Source: Nitriliruptoraceae bacterium (GTDB lineage: Bacteria; Actinomycetota; Nitriliruptoria; Nitriliruptorales; Nitriliruptoraceae). Taken from it: 43,018 nt of DNA. A program made the position numbers and the translations under genes. The stretch's first letter is position 1. Each line of letters starts with the position of its first letter. The stretch is taken from positions 1 through 43,018 of the forward strand of contig JAFIEQ010000018.1 of assembly GCA_020832455.1 (NCBI GenBank), in the 5' to 3' direction. The notes under the pieces were generated by a model that was not told where the DNA came from, ran no database searches, and was given only the letters and a program-made list of their open reading frames with translations. Shown in pieces: positions 1 to 7,443 of this stretch.

Positions 1-2
1 GG

Positions 3-284
3 GGGCGGCGGCCCCACGACGTCGTCGCCGTGACCGGTACGGACTCGCTCGCGTGGGACCAGGAGTCCTTCGAGGTCGCTGAGGGTGAGATCACCGTCGA
101 GCTCACCTGCGAGGACGCGGTCAACCACAACTTCGTGATCGACGAGACCGGCGAAGAGGTCGTCGCGTGCGACCCGGGTGAGACGGCCACCGGCACGGTG
201 TCGCTGGACGCCGGTACCTACACCTTCGTCTGCACCATCCCGGGTCACGAGACCACGATGCGCGGTGAGCTGACCGTCAGCTGA
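3..284 (+). CDS. Cupredoxin-like protein, 5' truncated
   Basis: The frame is open to the left edge of the window, so this is the 3' end of a longer gene; the GTG at 30 used in the ORF track is internal. About 93 residues are visible. They look like a small blue-copper (cupredoxin) domain: an early His in NHNF, then Cys-x4-His-x3-Met in CTIPGHETTM, which together match the His, Cys, His, Met ligands of a type 1 copper site. Such domains carry electrons outside the cytoplasm; any signal peptide would lie in the missing part. The next gene downstream, on the same strand, has a related domain. The first few residues come from the G-rich contig end and may be unreliable. The partner and exact function are unknown. 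Confidence 0.75.
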   Translation, partial: GRRPHDVVAVTGTDSLAWDQESFEVAEGEITVELTCEDAVNHNFVIDETGEEVVACDPGETATGTVSLDAGTYTFVCTIPGHETTMRGELTVS

Positions 285-438
285 CCTCGCCACTCGAGGT
301 GTCCGATCACCGGACACCGACCTGACCGCCTCGTCCGAGCTCCCGCGGGCGAGGCGGTCGCCGTTCGGGGGACTCCGCGGTCATGGGCTCGGGTGCGCGC
401 TGCCCCGCCGGGGTTGTCGGTCGCGGTGGTCGCGTGGG

Positions 439-444
439 TACCCT
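439..444 (+). promoter_or_regulatory. Candidate -10 box for the cupredoxin lipoprotein
   Basis: TACCCT (TANNNT type) within GGGTACCC lies about 54 bases before the chosen start. The same box recurs before several genes in this window. No convincing -35 box is visible. Confidence 0.35.
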
Positions 445-497
445 GCGGGTCGCATCGCGCACGCCGCCGATGCGAGCCGGTTCCAGGAGATCCTGAC

Positions 498-1028
498 GTG
501 CGTCGCTCTTCCGCCGTTCTCATCGCGACCGCCGCTGCTGCGTTGCTCGCCGGGTGCTCGAGCGTCCCGGAGGGCGCGGTCGACGCGCAGGCGTTCGAGT
601 GCCCCGTCGGCGAGGAGGGCTGCGACGACAACCGGCCCCTCGGCCCGGGCGGCGAGCTCGAGATCGAGATGGGCAACTTCTTCTTCAACGTGACCGACGG
701 CGTCGCGGTGACGGGCGACATCGAGATCACGGCCGTCAACGTCCAGGACGGTTACCACAACATCGAGTTCCTCGGCGCGGCGGACGGCTCCAGCTTCATG
801 GGCGGGTCGGACGGCAACGCGGTGGTCGGCGCCGACGGCAACGACGTCGGGACGGGTACGGCCGCGTTGTTCCCGGGTGAGTGGACGATGATCTGCAACG
901 TGCCGGGCCACCGCGCCGCGGGCATGGAGTCGACCATCACGGTCTACGCCACCGAGGAGGAGGCCCAGGCCGCGGTCGAGGCCGGCGAGACCGACGTGGA
1001 CCGGGACGCGGAGATGCCCCAGAGCTGA
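498..1028 (+). CDS. Cupredoxin-like lipoprotein
   Basis: I chose the GTG at 498 instead of the ORF-track start at 393 because AGGAG lies 8 bases upstream and the protein then begins with a lipoprotein signal peptide: RRSS, a hydrophobic Ala/Leu core, and lipobox LLAGC with Cys20. The 176-residue product should be exported and lipid-anchored. Its core is a cupredoxin domain with a His in YHNIEF and Cys-x4-His-x4-Met in CNVPGHRAAGM, the expected type 1 copper ligands. The C-terminal 25 residues are acidic and probably disordered. It follows another cupredoxin-like gene by about 210 bp, so the two may be a tandem pair. Known relatives act as small electron carriers or copper-binding proteins; which applies here cannot be seen. 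Confidence 0.82.
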   Translation: MRRSSAVLIATAAAALLAGCSSVPEGAVDAQAFECPVGEEGCDDNRPLGPGGELEIEMGNFFFNVTDGVAVTGDIEITAVNVQDGYHNIEFLGAADGSSFMGGSDGNAVVGADGNDVGTGTAALFPGEWTMICNVPGHRAAGMESTITVYATEEEAQAAVEAGETDVDRDAEMPQS

Positions 1029-1038
1029 TCGCGCCAGC

Positions 1039-1060
1039 CGGCGCGGCGCGTCCCGCGCCG
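1039..1060. terminator. Hairpin between convergent genes
   Basis: Arms CGGCGCGG and CCGCGCCG pair perfectly around a 6-base loop, 11 bases after the cupredoxin stop. There is no T tract. The position between two convergent genes suits a terminator. Confidence 0.45.
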
Positions 1061-1125
1061 CTCGATGGGTGTCGCATGCCGCTCCCCCGGTGATCCGGAC
1101 CGTCGGGTCGGCCGGAGCCCGGACC

Positions 1126-1509
1126 TCAGCGGGTCCAACCGAGCAGCTGATCGCCGAGGGTGATCGTCGCGAACCACACCCCGGCCATCGCGAACGGGAC
1201 CACCAGGGTCCACAGCGGTCGCCGCCGGTGCCAGCGCCAGATCGTGACGGCCAGCGCCACCCACAGCGCCACGAGGGCGAGCGCGACGGGCATCGGGGCG
1301 AGCAGGCCCGTGAACCAGACGAACAACCCCACGGTCAGGTGCATCAGCGTCGCGGCGCCGAGTGCGATGCCCCCACTGAGGCGTTCGGCTGACCCGCGCA
1401 GCGCGTGGTCGTCGATCCCATGGATCGCATCGGGGTCGATCCCGTGGATCGCATCGGGGTCGATCCCGTGGATCGCATCCGGGTCGTGTTCGGGCGGGCC
1501 GTCGGTCAT
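1126..1509 (-). CDS. Small membrane protein with DPDAIHGI repeats
   Basis: The start is the ATG at 1509, which overlaps the stop of the epsilon-subunit gene as ATGA; the longer ORF-track start would run deep into that gene. The product is 127 residues. Residues 9-32 are three perfect copies of DPDAIHGI, encoded by three 24-bp units. Three likely membrane segments follow at about 46-70, 73-91 and 98-119, with the basic stretch WHRRRP between the last two. I do not recognise the family. It is the last gene of the acyl-CoA carboxylase operon and is probably translationally coupled to accE. The repeat region is acidic and hydrophilic and precedes the first membrane segment. Function unknown. Confidence 0.7.
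   Translation of the reverse strand: MTDGPPEHDPDAIHGIDPDAIHGIDPDAIHGIDDHALRGSAERLSGGIALGAATLMHLTVGLFVWFTGLLAPMPVALALVALWVALAVTIWRWHRRRPLWTLVVPFAMAGVWFATITLGDQLLGWTR
1414..1485. repeat. Three tandem 24-bp units
   Basis: Units at 1414-1437, 1438-1461 and 1462-1485 differ by one or two bases and encode DPDAIHGI three times on the minus strand. The length is a multiple of three, so copy-number change would keep the frame. Confidence 0.9.
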
Positions 1510-1757
1510 CGCAGGTCGTGTGGACGGCTGATCCGGACCGGATTCGTGGTCTCGCGCAGTGCGGCCCGACGCCACGCCGGCGCCCGGTCGTCGAGCGCGT
1601 CCACCGTGCCCGACGCCAGGACACTCGCCAGGGCGACGCTGACCGCCGCGAGCTCTCGGTCGCCGGGGGTGCCGCCGTGGCGGATCTCCAGCCGGAGCGT
1701 GGCTGTCCCGGCGTCGTCGACGTCGTCCGGCACCCGGTCACGCGGCGCGTCGGTCAC
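1506..1757 (-). CDS. accE: Acyl-CoA carboxylase epsilon subunit
   Basis: The start is the GTG at 1757, which overlaps the carboxylase beta stop as GTGA; the ORF-track start at 1895 lies inside that gene. The 83-residue product has the pattern of actinobacterial AccE/PccE: a short beta-strand region (LRLEIRHGG), a helix ([13 protein letters not shown]) and a C-terminal Trp/Arg-rich segment ([11 protein letters not shown]). In this family the small epsilon subunit binds the beta subunit and raises carboxylase activity. The assignment rests mainly on this layout and on its place directly after the beta subunit, as in accD5-accE5. It also overlaps the next gene by ATGA, so all three genes of the operon look translationally coupled. 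No biotin-bearing alpha subunit is in the window. Confidence 0.85.
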   Translation of the reverse strand: MTDAPRDRVPDDVDDAGTATLRLEIRHGGTPGDRELAAVSVALASVLASGTVDALDDRAPAWRRAALRETTNPVRISRPHDLR

Positions 1758-3310
1758 AGCGGGATGTTCCCGTGCTTGCGGGCCGGGCCGGGCGCCCGCT
1801 TGCTGGCGGTGAAGTCCAGGGCCCTTGCCAGCTCCCGTCGGGTCTCCGAGGGTCGGATCACGGCGTCGACGTACCCGCGTTCGGCCGCCCGCCACGGGTT
1901 GGCCAGGTCGCGTGCGTAGCGCTGCTCGAACTCCGCGTGCAGCGCGTCGGCGTCCTCGGCGGCTGCCAGTTCGCGACGGTGCAGGATGTTGACCGCACCC
2001 TTGGCGCCCATCACGGCGATCTCCGCGGTCGGCCAGGCCAGGTTCACATCGGCGCCGAGGTGCTTGGACCCCATCACGTCGTAGGCGCCGCCGTAGGCCT
2101 TGCGGGTGATGACGGTCAGCAGCGGCACGGTGGCCTCGGCGTAGGCGTAGAGCAGCTTGGCGCCGTGGCGGATGATCCCGCCGTACTCCTGCTCGGTGCC
2201 CGGCAGGAAGCCCGGGACATCGACGAAGGTGACGATGGGCAGGTTGAACGCATCGCAGAACCGCACGAAGCGCGCACCCTTCTCCGAGCAGTCGATGTCG
2301 AGCACCCCGGCCAGGTGGGCGGGCTGGTTGCCCACGATGCCCACCGCGCGACCGTCGATCCGGGCGAGTCCGACGACGAGGTTGCGGGCGTAGTGCTCGT
2401 GGACCTCGAGGAACTCCTCGCCGTCGACCACGGCGCGGACGACGTCACGCACGTCGTAGGGCACGTTCGAGGAGTCGGGCATGAACGTGTCGAGTTCCTC
2501 GACGAGCCGCTGGGGGTCGTCGCCCGTGTCGATGCGGGGCGGGAGCTCGAGGTTGTTCGCGGGCAGGAACGACAGCAGGTACTTGATGTCGTCGAGGCAG
2601 GTCTGTTCGTCGGGGGCGGCGAAGTGGGCCACCCCGGAGGTGCCGGCATGGGTCATCGCCCCGCCGAGGTCCTCCATGGTCACGTCCTCGCCGGTGACCG
2701 TCTTGATCACGTTCGGTCCGGTGATGAACATGTGCGAGGTGTCCTGCACCATGAACACGAAGTCGGTGATGGCGGGGGAGTAGACCGCGCCGCCCGCGCA
2801 TGGCCCCATGATCGCGGAGATCTGTGGGATGACGCCGGAGGCACGCACGTTGCGCATGAAGATGTCGCCGTAGCCGCCGAGACTGACGACGCCCTCCTGG
2901 ATGCGGGCACCGCCGGAGTCGTTGAGCCCGATGACGGGGACTCCCATGGTCTCCGCGAGGTCCATGATCTTGACGACCTTGGCCGCGAACACCTCCCCGA
3001 GCGAGCCGCCGAACGCCGTGAAGTCCTGGCTGAACACGCAGACGCGTCGGCCGTCGATGGTGCCGTGCCCGGTCACGACGCCGTCGCCGAGGATCCGCTT
3101 GTCCTCGAGGCCGAACCCGGTGGCGCGGTGGACCGCGAACGCGTCGGTCTCGGTGAACGACCCCTCGTCGAGCAGCAGGTCGATGCGCTCGCGGGCGGTG
3201 CCCTTGCCCCGGTCGTGCTGCTTGGCGATCGCGTCCTCGCCGCCGCCGGCCGCGGCAAGCGCACGTCGCCGCTCGAGCTCGTCGAGCCGGTCCCTGGTCG
3301 TCTCCGCCAC
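1754..3310 (-). CDS. pccB: Acyl-CoA (propionyl-CoA) carboxylase beta subunit
   Basis: This 518-residue protein has the full length of the AccD/PccB carboxyltransferase family. It transfers CO2 from carboxybiotin to an acyl-CoA, giving methylmalonyl-CoA from propionyl-CoA or malonyl-CoA from acetyl-CoA. N- and C-terminal crotonase-like domains are clear: [10 protein letters not shown] and [11 protein letters not shown] in the first, GFLPGTEQE and [17 protein letters not shown] in the second. The Asp in AYDVM matches the residue known to tune substrate choice in PccB/AccD5, which favours a propionyl-CoA role, although side activities are common. The start is a GTG at 3310 with GAGG and AGGAT just upstream. 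It heads an operon with accE and a small membrane protein. The divergent neighbour is biotin ligase, which biotinylates the partner alpha subunit. Confidence 0.95.
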   Translation of the reverse strand: MAETTRDRLDELERRRALAAAGGGEDAIAKQHDRGKGTARERIDLLLDEGSFTETDAFAVHRATGFGLEDKRILGDGVVTGHGTIDGRRVCVFSQDFTAFGGSLGEVFAAKVVKIMDLAETMGVPVIGLNDSGGARIQEGVVSLGGYGDIFMRNVRASGVIPQISAIMGPCAGGAVYSPAITDFVFMVQDTSHMFITGPNVIKTVTGEDVTMEDLGGAMTHAGTSGVAHFAAPDEQTCLDDIKYLLSFLPANNLELPPRIDTGDDPQRLVEELDTFMPDSSNVPYDVRDVVRAVVDGEEFLEVHEHYARNLVVGLARIDGRAVGIVGNQPAHLAGVLDIDCSEKGARFVRFCDAFNLPIVTFVDVPGFLPGTEQEYGGIIRHGAKLLYAYAEATVPLLTVITRKAYGGAYDVMGSKHLGADVNLAWPTAEIAVMGAKGAVNILHRRELAAAEDADALHAEFEQRYARDLANPWRAAERGYVDAVIRPSETRRELARALDFTASKRAPGPARKHGNIPL

Positions 3311-3377
3311 GCCTCGCCATCCTCATCGTGTCCGCCGGCCGCGGGTGGCTCCCGTCACCCGCGACCGGTCGCGGCGC

Positions 3378-3383
3378 AGGCTA
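3378..3383 (-). promoter_or_regulatory. Candidate -10 box for the carboxylase operon
   Basis: TAGCCT on the minus strand, about 68 bases before the pccB start, in the 168-bp divergent region shared with the biotin ligase gene. Confidence 0.35.
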
Positions 3384-3415
3384 GTTGGTGTGCGGGTCGC
3401 GACCACGACCGGCGG

Positions 3416-3421
3416 TAGCGT
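3416..3421 (+). promoter_or_regulatory. Candidate -10 box for biotin ligase
   Basis: TAGCGT on the plus strand, about 58 bases before the ligase start. The same hexamer precedes two genes near 39.5 kb. Confidence 0.35.
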
Positions 3422-3478
3422 GACCGCCGTCGTGCCCGCGGACCCGCCTCGGGTCCGCTCGTCCCGGGAGGACCGCTG

Positions 3479-4381
3479 GTGACCGACCACCGTGCGGATC
3501 AGGCACCGCAGCGCCCCGGTGGCACCGCGGGGGACCCGGACGCCGACCGCGCCCCGTGGTCGGACCTGGCCGAGGACCGGCACGTGCGCACGGTGCTGCG
3601 TGCAGCCGTGCCGACGGCCCGGTGGACACGGGTCGTGCACCACGCGGTCGTCGGGTCCACCCAGGACGTGGCGCTTCAGGCGTTGCGCGACGGTGCAGCG
3701 CCGGGACTGGTCGTGGTGGCGGACGCGCAGCAGCAGGGTCGTGGACGCCGCGGCCGGCCGTGGCGCGACGACGTGACCGGGCCAGCCGGCCCGGCCAACC
3801 TCGCCGTCACCGCGACGCTGTCGCTGCCCCGGGTCGCGCCGGGCCTGGTCCCGCTGGTCGCCGGGCTGGCCGTCGGGGAGGCCTACCGTGCCGCGGGTGC
3901 CGACCCATCGTTGAAGTGGCCGAACGACGTGCTGCTCGGCGGCCGGAAGGCGGCCGGGATCCTGGTGGAGCGGCACACCGTGGTGGTGGCCGGCGCGCCC
4001 GGGGCGGGAGACGTCCTGCTCGTGGGCTGCGGCCTCGACCTCGACTGGCGCGGGGTGGAGCGCACCGGTCCCGCGGCAGCCTGGACCTCGCTGGGTGAGG
4101 CGCTCGGCGACGCGGTCGACCGCGGGGCGGTGCTCGCGGCGCTGCTCGGTGCACTGGACGACGGGCTGTCGTCCCTCCAGGCCGATCCCGAGCGGTTGCT
4201 GGCGCGTTACCGGGCCTGCTGCGCCACGATCGGGCGGCAGGTCGAGGTCCAGCTGCCCGACGGGTCGATCCGTCGCGGGGTGGCCGCGTCGGTCGACGCC
4301 GAGGGGCGTCTGGTCGTGCGCGACGGCAGTGGCGCGCATCCGGTCTCCGCCGGCGACGTCGTGCACGTGCACCCCGGCTGA
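3479..4381 (+). CDS. birA: Biotin--[acetyl-CoA-carboxylase] ligase
   Basis: The 300-residue protein attaches biotin through biotinyl-AMP to the carrier lysine of biotin-dependent carboxylases. Visible motifs are STQD near residue 60, the biotinyl-AMP loop GRGRRGRPW near 92, KWPNDVL near 142 and KAAGIL just after it, followed by a small C-terminal beta domain (GRQVEVQLPDG, RGVAASVDAEGRLVVRDG). There is no N-terminal helix-turn-helix, so it is a plain ligase and not the repressor form of BirA. The first 35 residues are Pro/Asp-rich and probably disordered. The GTG start at 3479 has GGGAGG about 7 bases upstream. It is divergent from pccB-accE, a neighbourhood also known from birA-accD5-accE5 in mycobacteria, and this fits a shared role in carboxylase maturation. 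Confidence 0.95.
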   Translation: MTDHRADQAPQRPGGTAGDPDADRAPWSDLAEDRHVRTVLRAAVPTARWTRVVHHAVVGSTQDVALQALRDGAAPGLVVVADAQQQGRGRRGRPWRDDVTGPAGPANLAVTATLSLPRVAPGLVPLVAGLAVGEAYRAAGADPSLKWPNDVLLGGRKAAGILVERHTVVVAGAPGAGDVLLVGCGLDLDWRGVERTGPAAAWTSLGEALGDAVDRGAVLAALLGALDDGLSSLQADPERLLARYRACCATIGRQVEVQLPDGSIRRGVAASVDAEGRLVVRDGSGAHPVSAGDVVHVHPG

Positions 4382-4420
4382 GCCACCTCCGCCGAGCGGG
4401 TTCACGACGGGTCGAGTCGG

Positions 4421-4426
4421 TACGCT
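4421..4426 (+). promoter_or_regulatory. Candidate -10 box for the first acyl-CoA dehydrogenase
   Basis: TACGCT, about 89 bases before the start codon. The palindrome at 4436-4453 begins 9 bases downstream, where a bound repressor would block transcription. Confidence 0.35.
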
Positions 4427-4435
4427 CGCCGTAGG

Positions 4436-4453
4436 TACTTGGACGTCCGAGTA
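4436..4453. promoter_or_regulatory. Near-perfect 18-bp palindrome, candidate operator
   Basis: Arms TACTTGGAC and GTCCGAGTA are inverted repeats with one mismatched pair and no spacer. The site lies at the expected transcription start of the acyl-CoA dehydrogenase gene. Its size and symmetry suit a TetR-type repressor, a family that often controls fatty-acid genes. No such repressor is encoded in this window. Confidence 0.5.
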
Positions 4454-4514
4454 TCTCGGTGTGGCGGGCGTTCCGGTCCGACCTCCCGGACCTCGATCAC
4501 CAGGAGCCCCGCTG

Positions 4515-5657
4515 ATGAGCCTGTCCTTCGCGCTGTCCGATGAGCAGGAGCAGTTCCGCAAGGTCGTCGCCGACTTCGCCGACACGGTGGTCGCGCCGGC
4601 GGCGACCGAGTTCAACGCCGAGGGCCGGTTCCCGACCGACATCGTGCGCCAGATGGGTGAGATGGGGCTGTTCGGCATCCCCTTCACCGCGGAGTACGGC
4701 GGGATGGACGGCGACTACCTGACGCTCTGCCTCGCCATCGAGGAGATCGGTCGGGTCGACCAGTCGCTCGGGATCACCCTGGAGGCGGGGGTCGGGCTCG
4801 GGGCAGCCCCGCTGGACGAGTTCGGGACCGAGGCGCAGAAGCAGCGCTGGCTGCCGGAGCTGTGCCGTGGGGAGACCCTCGGTGCCTTCGGGCTGACGGA
4901 GACCGACGGGGGCTCGGACGTCTACGGCGCCACGCGGACCCGCGCCCGCGTCGACGGCGATGAGTGGGTCATCGACGGCGGCAAGCAGTTCATCACCAAC
5001 GCGGGCACGGAGATGACCTCGATCATCACCGTGACCGCCTTCACCGGCGAGGGGGAGATGACCTCCATCATCGTCCCCGCCGGGACCCCCGGGCTGACCA
5101 TCGCCCCGCCGTACCGCAAGGTCGGGTGGCACGCCTCGGACACCCGCGAGTTGACCTTCGACGGGGTCCGCGTCCCGCTCGACCACACGCTCGGCGAGCG
5201 CGGTGCCGGGTTCCGCCAGTTCCTCAAGACCCTCGATGACGGCCGCATCGCGATCAGTGCGCTGGCCGTGGGCCTCATCCAGGGCTGCGTGGACGAGTGC
5301 ACCCGCTACGCCCGGGAGCGCCACGCGTTCGGCAAGCCGATCGGCGACAACCAGGCGATCGCGTTCAAGATCGCCGATCTCGAGGTGGCCGCACAGACCG
5401 CCCGCCAGATGTACCGCTACGCCTGCTGGCGCAAGATGCAGGGCCTGCCCTACAAGCGCGAGGCGTCCATCGCGAAGCTGTACTCGTCCGAGCAGGCCGT
5501 GACGGCCGCCCGCGAGGCCACCCAGATCTTCGGCGGGATGGGCTTCACGACCGAGACGCGCGTGGGCCGCTTCTACCAGGACGCCAAGATCCTGGAGATC
5601 GGTGAGGGCACCTCCGAGGTGCAGCGCATGCTCATCAGTCGCGACCTCGGGCTGTAG
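4515..5657 (+). CDS. Acyl-CoA dehydrogenase (FadE25-like)
   Basis: The ATG at 4515 is chosen because CAGGAG precedes it by about 8 bases and the protein then starts with the normal N-terminus LSDEQEQFRKVV; the ORF-track start at 4095 lies in the biotin ligase gene. The 380-residue length is typical. FAD-dependent dehydrogenation of acyl-CoA to 2-enoyl-CoA is expected. Motifs include AFGLTETDGGSD, WVIDGGKQFITNAG, GWHASDTRELTFDGVRVP, QIFGGMGFTTE and the C-terminal GEGTSEVQRMLISR, whose first Glu sits where the catalytic base is found in short- and medium-chain enzymes. By position it corresponds to fadE25 beside birA in M. tuberculosis. Substrate chain length cannot be read from the sequence. 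A strong hairpin follows the stop. Confidence 0.93.
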   Translation: MSLSFALSDEQEQFRKVVADFADTVVAPAATEFNAEGRFPTDIVRQMGEMGLFGIPFTAEYGGMDGDYLTLCLAIEEIGRVDQSLGITLEAGVGLGAAPLDEFGTEAQKQRWLPELCRGETLGAFGLTETDGGSDVYGATRTRARVDGDEWVIDGGKQFITNAGTEMTSIITVTAFTGEGEMTSIIVPAGTPGLTIAPPYRKVGWHASDTRELTFDGVRVPLDHTLGERGAGFRQFLKTLDDGRIAISALAVGLIQGCVDECTRYARERHAFGKPIGDNQAIAFKIADLEVAAQTARQMYRYACWRKMQGLPYKREASIAKLYSSEQAVTAAREATQIFGGMGFTTETRVGRFYQDAKILEIGEGTSEVQRMLISRDLGL

Positions 5658-5665
5658 CGCGTCGC

Positions 5666-5704
5666 GCGGATGTGCTGCCCGGCGCACGCGCCGGCGGCAT
5701 CCGC
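5666..5704 (+). terminator. Long hairpin after acyl-CoA dehydrogenase
   Basis: The outer stem GCGGATG/CATCCGC encloses an inner stem CCGGCGC/GCGCCGG with a 2-base centre. It starts 9 bases after the stop codon. There is no T tract, as is usual in very GC-rich genomes. Confidence 0.65.
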
Positions 5705-5721
5705 ACGCCTGGATCGGCTCG

Positions 5722-5727
5722 TACCCT
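5722..5727 (+). promoter_or_regulatory. Candidate -10 box for the 5768 gene
   Basis: TACCCT, 40 bases before the GTG start and just past the terminator of the previous gene. Confidence 0.35.
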
Positions 5728-5767
5728 GTCGGGGCCCGTCCGTCCGTGAACCGACCGTGGAACCGCC

Positions 5768-6565
5768 GTGGCCGAGCGTTACACCTCTCAGATCGCGCTG
5801 ATCCTCGATCGGCCCGTCGACGACGTCGCTGAGGTGGTGCGTGCCGCCGGCCAGGTCAAGGACATCGACCGGGCGGCGCCGATCCGCGACGAGGGTGCGC
5901 AGGCCCAGGAGGTGCACTGGGGCGGGCGGATGCAGAAGGCCGTGGTCCGCCACGTCATCGACGAGGACGACGCCCCGTTGCTGCGCACGGAGACCTACCT
6001 CGGCGGCGAGGGGCTGGTCAACGGCATGCAGCGGCAGGCGAAGCTGCTGCAGGCGCTGGCGCGACAGCTCAAGGGTCGCATCGTCGGTGTTCGTGACCTG
6101 GCCACCCGGACCGATCAGGACGCGGCCTGGATGAACCGTCTGGCGATCGGCGCGGTCGCCACGGAGGACGCCATCGTCACGCGCGTGGACGGGGAGGGGA
6201 CCCGGTGGGTCCGCACCCACGGTGCGGCGCGCTTCGACGTCCCGGACCTCGAGCTCTACGGCCTGCACGCGGGCCAGGTCGACCCCGCGACGGAGACCGT
6301 CGCGCACGTCCACGAGCAGCTGCTCCGCCACGGGCTGGGGACCCAGGATCTGCGGCTGCCCGACGGCACGCCGGTCTACCTCGTTCCCGTCCTCGAGGCG
6401 TGGCAGCACGTGCCGCTCGACTGGCCGGGGGTCGGCCGTGCCGGGCTGGACCGGGGCCCCGGTCTGGACGGGCCGCGAGCGACACTGTCGGTGCGCCACA
6501 AGCCGCGGCTCGGCCGGTTCAAGAAGGACCTCCAGGGCGTGCTGGACACGCTGGTCCGCGCCTGA
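5768..6565 (+). CDS. Hypothetical protein, 265 residues
   Basis: I do not recognise this protein. It starts at the GTG at 5768 and has no signal peptide or membrane segment, so it is probably cytoplasmic. The composition looks like a folded globular protein with mixed strands and helices. Notable stretches are YTSQIALILDRPVDDVAEVV, the repeated use of HV and RV around residues 55-75, and a charged stretch, KPRLGRFKKDLQGVL, near the end. The C-terminal region around TPVYLVPVLEAWQHVP is Pro-rich. It lies 10 bases before a small membrane-protein gene whose ribosome-binding site overlaps its stop, so the two are probably co-transcribed. No enzyme motif is visible and no function is proposed. Confidence 0.75.
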   Translation: MAERYTSQIALILDRPVDDVAEVVRAAGQVKDIDRAAPIRDEGAQAQEVHWGGRMQKAVVRHVIDEDDAPLLRTETYLGGEGLVNGMQRQAKLLQALARQLKGRIVGVRDLATRTDQDAAWMNRLAIGAVATEDAIVTRVDGEGTRWVRTHGAARFDVPDLELYGLHAGQVDPATETVAHVHEQLLRHGLGTQDLRLPDGTPVYLVPVLEAWQHVPLDWPGVGRAGLDRGPGLDGPRATLSVRHKPRLGRFKKDLQGVLDTLVRA

Positions 6566-6575
6566 GGAGCAGCGG

Positions 6576-6920
6576 ATGGCACTCAGCGACCGGGAGTGGG
6601 ACGACGTCTGGGAGCGCACGCTCGACCGGGTCGAGCGTCACCGCATCACCCGCACGATGTGGCGCCGCGAGCTGCCCCAGGACCGCCTCGAACGGCGGCT
6701 GGTGCCGGAACTCGCCCGCCGGGTCCGCCGCAGCGCGCTGCGACAGGCGCTCTTCCACGTGCTCTGGATCATCTTCTGGGGTTCGATCGCCCGCGCCGCC
6801 GACCCGGCCTCCGGACCCGCGGAGGCGATCTCCATCGGGATGGCGAGCTTCAGCGTGCTGGTCGTGCTCGGGTGTCTGGCCACCCGCCGCTACCTCGCCC
6901 CCGTGGTCCGTCCCGGCTGA
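6576..6920 (+). CDS. Small two-helix membrane protein
   Basis: The ATG at 6576 follows GAGGAG by 6 bases; the ORF-track start at 6222 lies inside the previous gene. The product has 114 residues. The first 60 are highly charged with many Arg residues (TRTMWRRELPQDRLERRL), then two hydrophobic segments follow at about 60-74 (ALFHVLWIIFWGSIA) and 86-103 (ISIGMASFSVLVVLGCLA), with a basic C-terminus. This suggests a cytoplasmic N-terminal part on a membrane hairpin. The N-terminal part resembles the short cytoplasmic helix seen in 2TM-type proteins, but I cannot assign a family. It is likely an operon partner of the 5768 gene. Confidence 0.7.
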   Translation: MALSDREWDDVWERTLDRVERHRITRTMWRRELPQDRLERRLVPELARRVRRSALRQALFHVLWIIFWGSIARAADPASGPAEAISIGMASFSVLVVLGCLATRRYLAPVVRPG

Positions 6921-6984
6921 GCGCGCCGCAGCGGTCAGTGAACGCCGCGCGAACGCCGGCGGGGTAGGCCTCAGGTGGGCGTGG

Positions 6985-7443
6985 CTACTGATCGACGACC
7001 TGGACGTCGAGCTCGACGACCGGATCGGTGAACTCGACGAGGCTGGTCCGGGCTTGGATGTCGTAGCTGCCCGGGTTGCCGGCGTTGACGAGGATCCTCG
7101 TTCGTCCGGGTTCGAGTCGGCGGCTCGATGCCGGGCTGCGGTCCACGGCGGACGCCCGTACGAGCACGCTTGGACCGTCTCGAGGTGCGGTGACCTCCAG
7201 TCGCTGCGTGTCGGTCTTGGTCACGGCACGTTGGCAGGTCGTGAAGCCCACGCGTGACAGCTCGCAGATCGCCGTCGTGGGACCGGTGGGGGCCGAGTCA
7301 GCTGCGACGTCGGTGAGGTCGGTCGTACCCAGCAGCACGAAGCCGGCGCTGCCCAGGGCGGTGACGACCGCCCCGACGATCATCGAGAGGCGTTTCACGG
7401 GTGTGGTCCTTCGGGGTCGAGACCGGGAGGGGGCGGCGGTCAT
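6985..7443 (-). CDS. Membrane-anchored extracytoplasmic protein of the ABC operon
   Basis: The ATG at 7443 overlaps the stop of the ATPase gene as ATGA, which supports this start. The 152-residue protein has a basic N-terminus (SRSRPRRTTPVKR), one hydrophobic segment at about 18-41, and a soluble region outside the membrane. That region contains two Cys (AICELSRVGFTTC) that could form a disulfide, and looks beta-rich (LEVTAPRDGPSVLVRASAV, TRILVNAGNPGSYDIQA). I do not recognise the family. As the last gene of an ABC transporter operon it may be an accessory or sensing component, or the exporter's cargo-handling partner; the sequence does not decide between these. Confidence 0.7.
   Translation of the reverse strand: MTAAPSRSRPRRTTPVKRLSMIVGAVVTALGSAGFVLLGTTDLTDVAADSAPTGPTTAICELSRVGFTTCQRAVTKTDTQRLEVTAPRDGPSVLVRASAVDRSPASSRRLEPGRTRILVNAGNPGSYDIQARTSLVEFTDPVVELDVQVVDQ

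Noticed and set aside
1772-3418. Plus-strand ORF of 548 residues
   Set aside because: It is the antisense frame of pccB, whose motifs are unmistakable.
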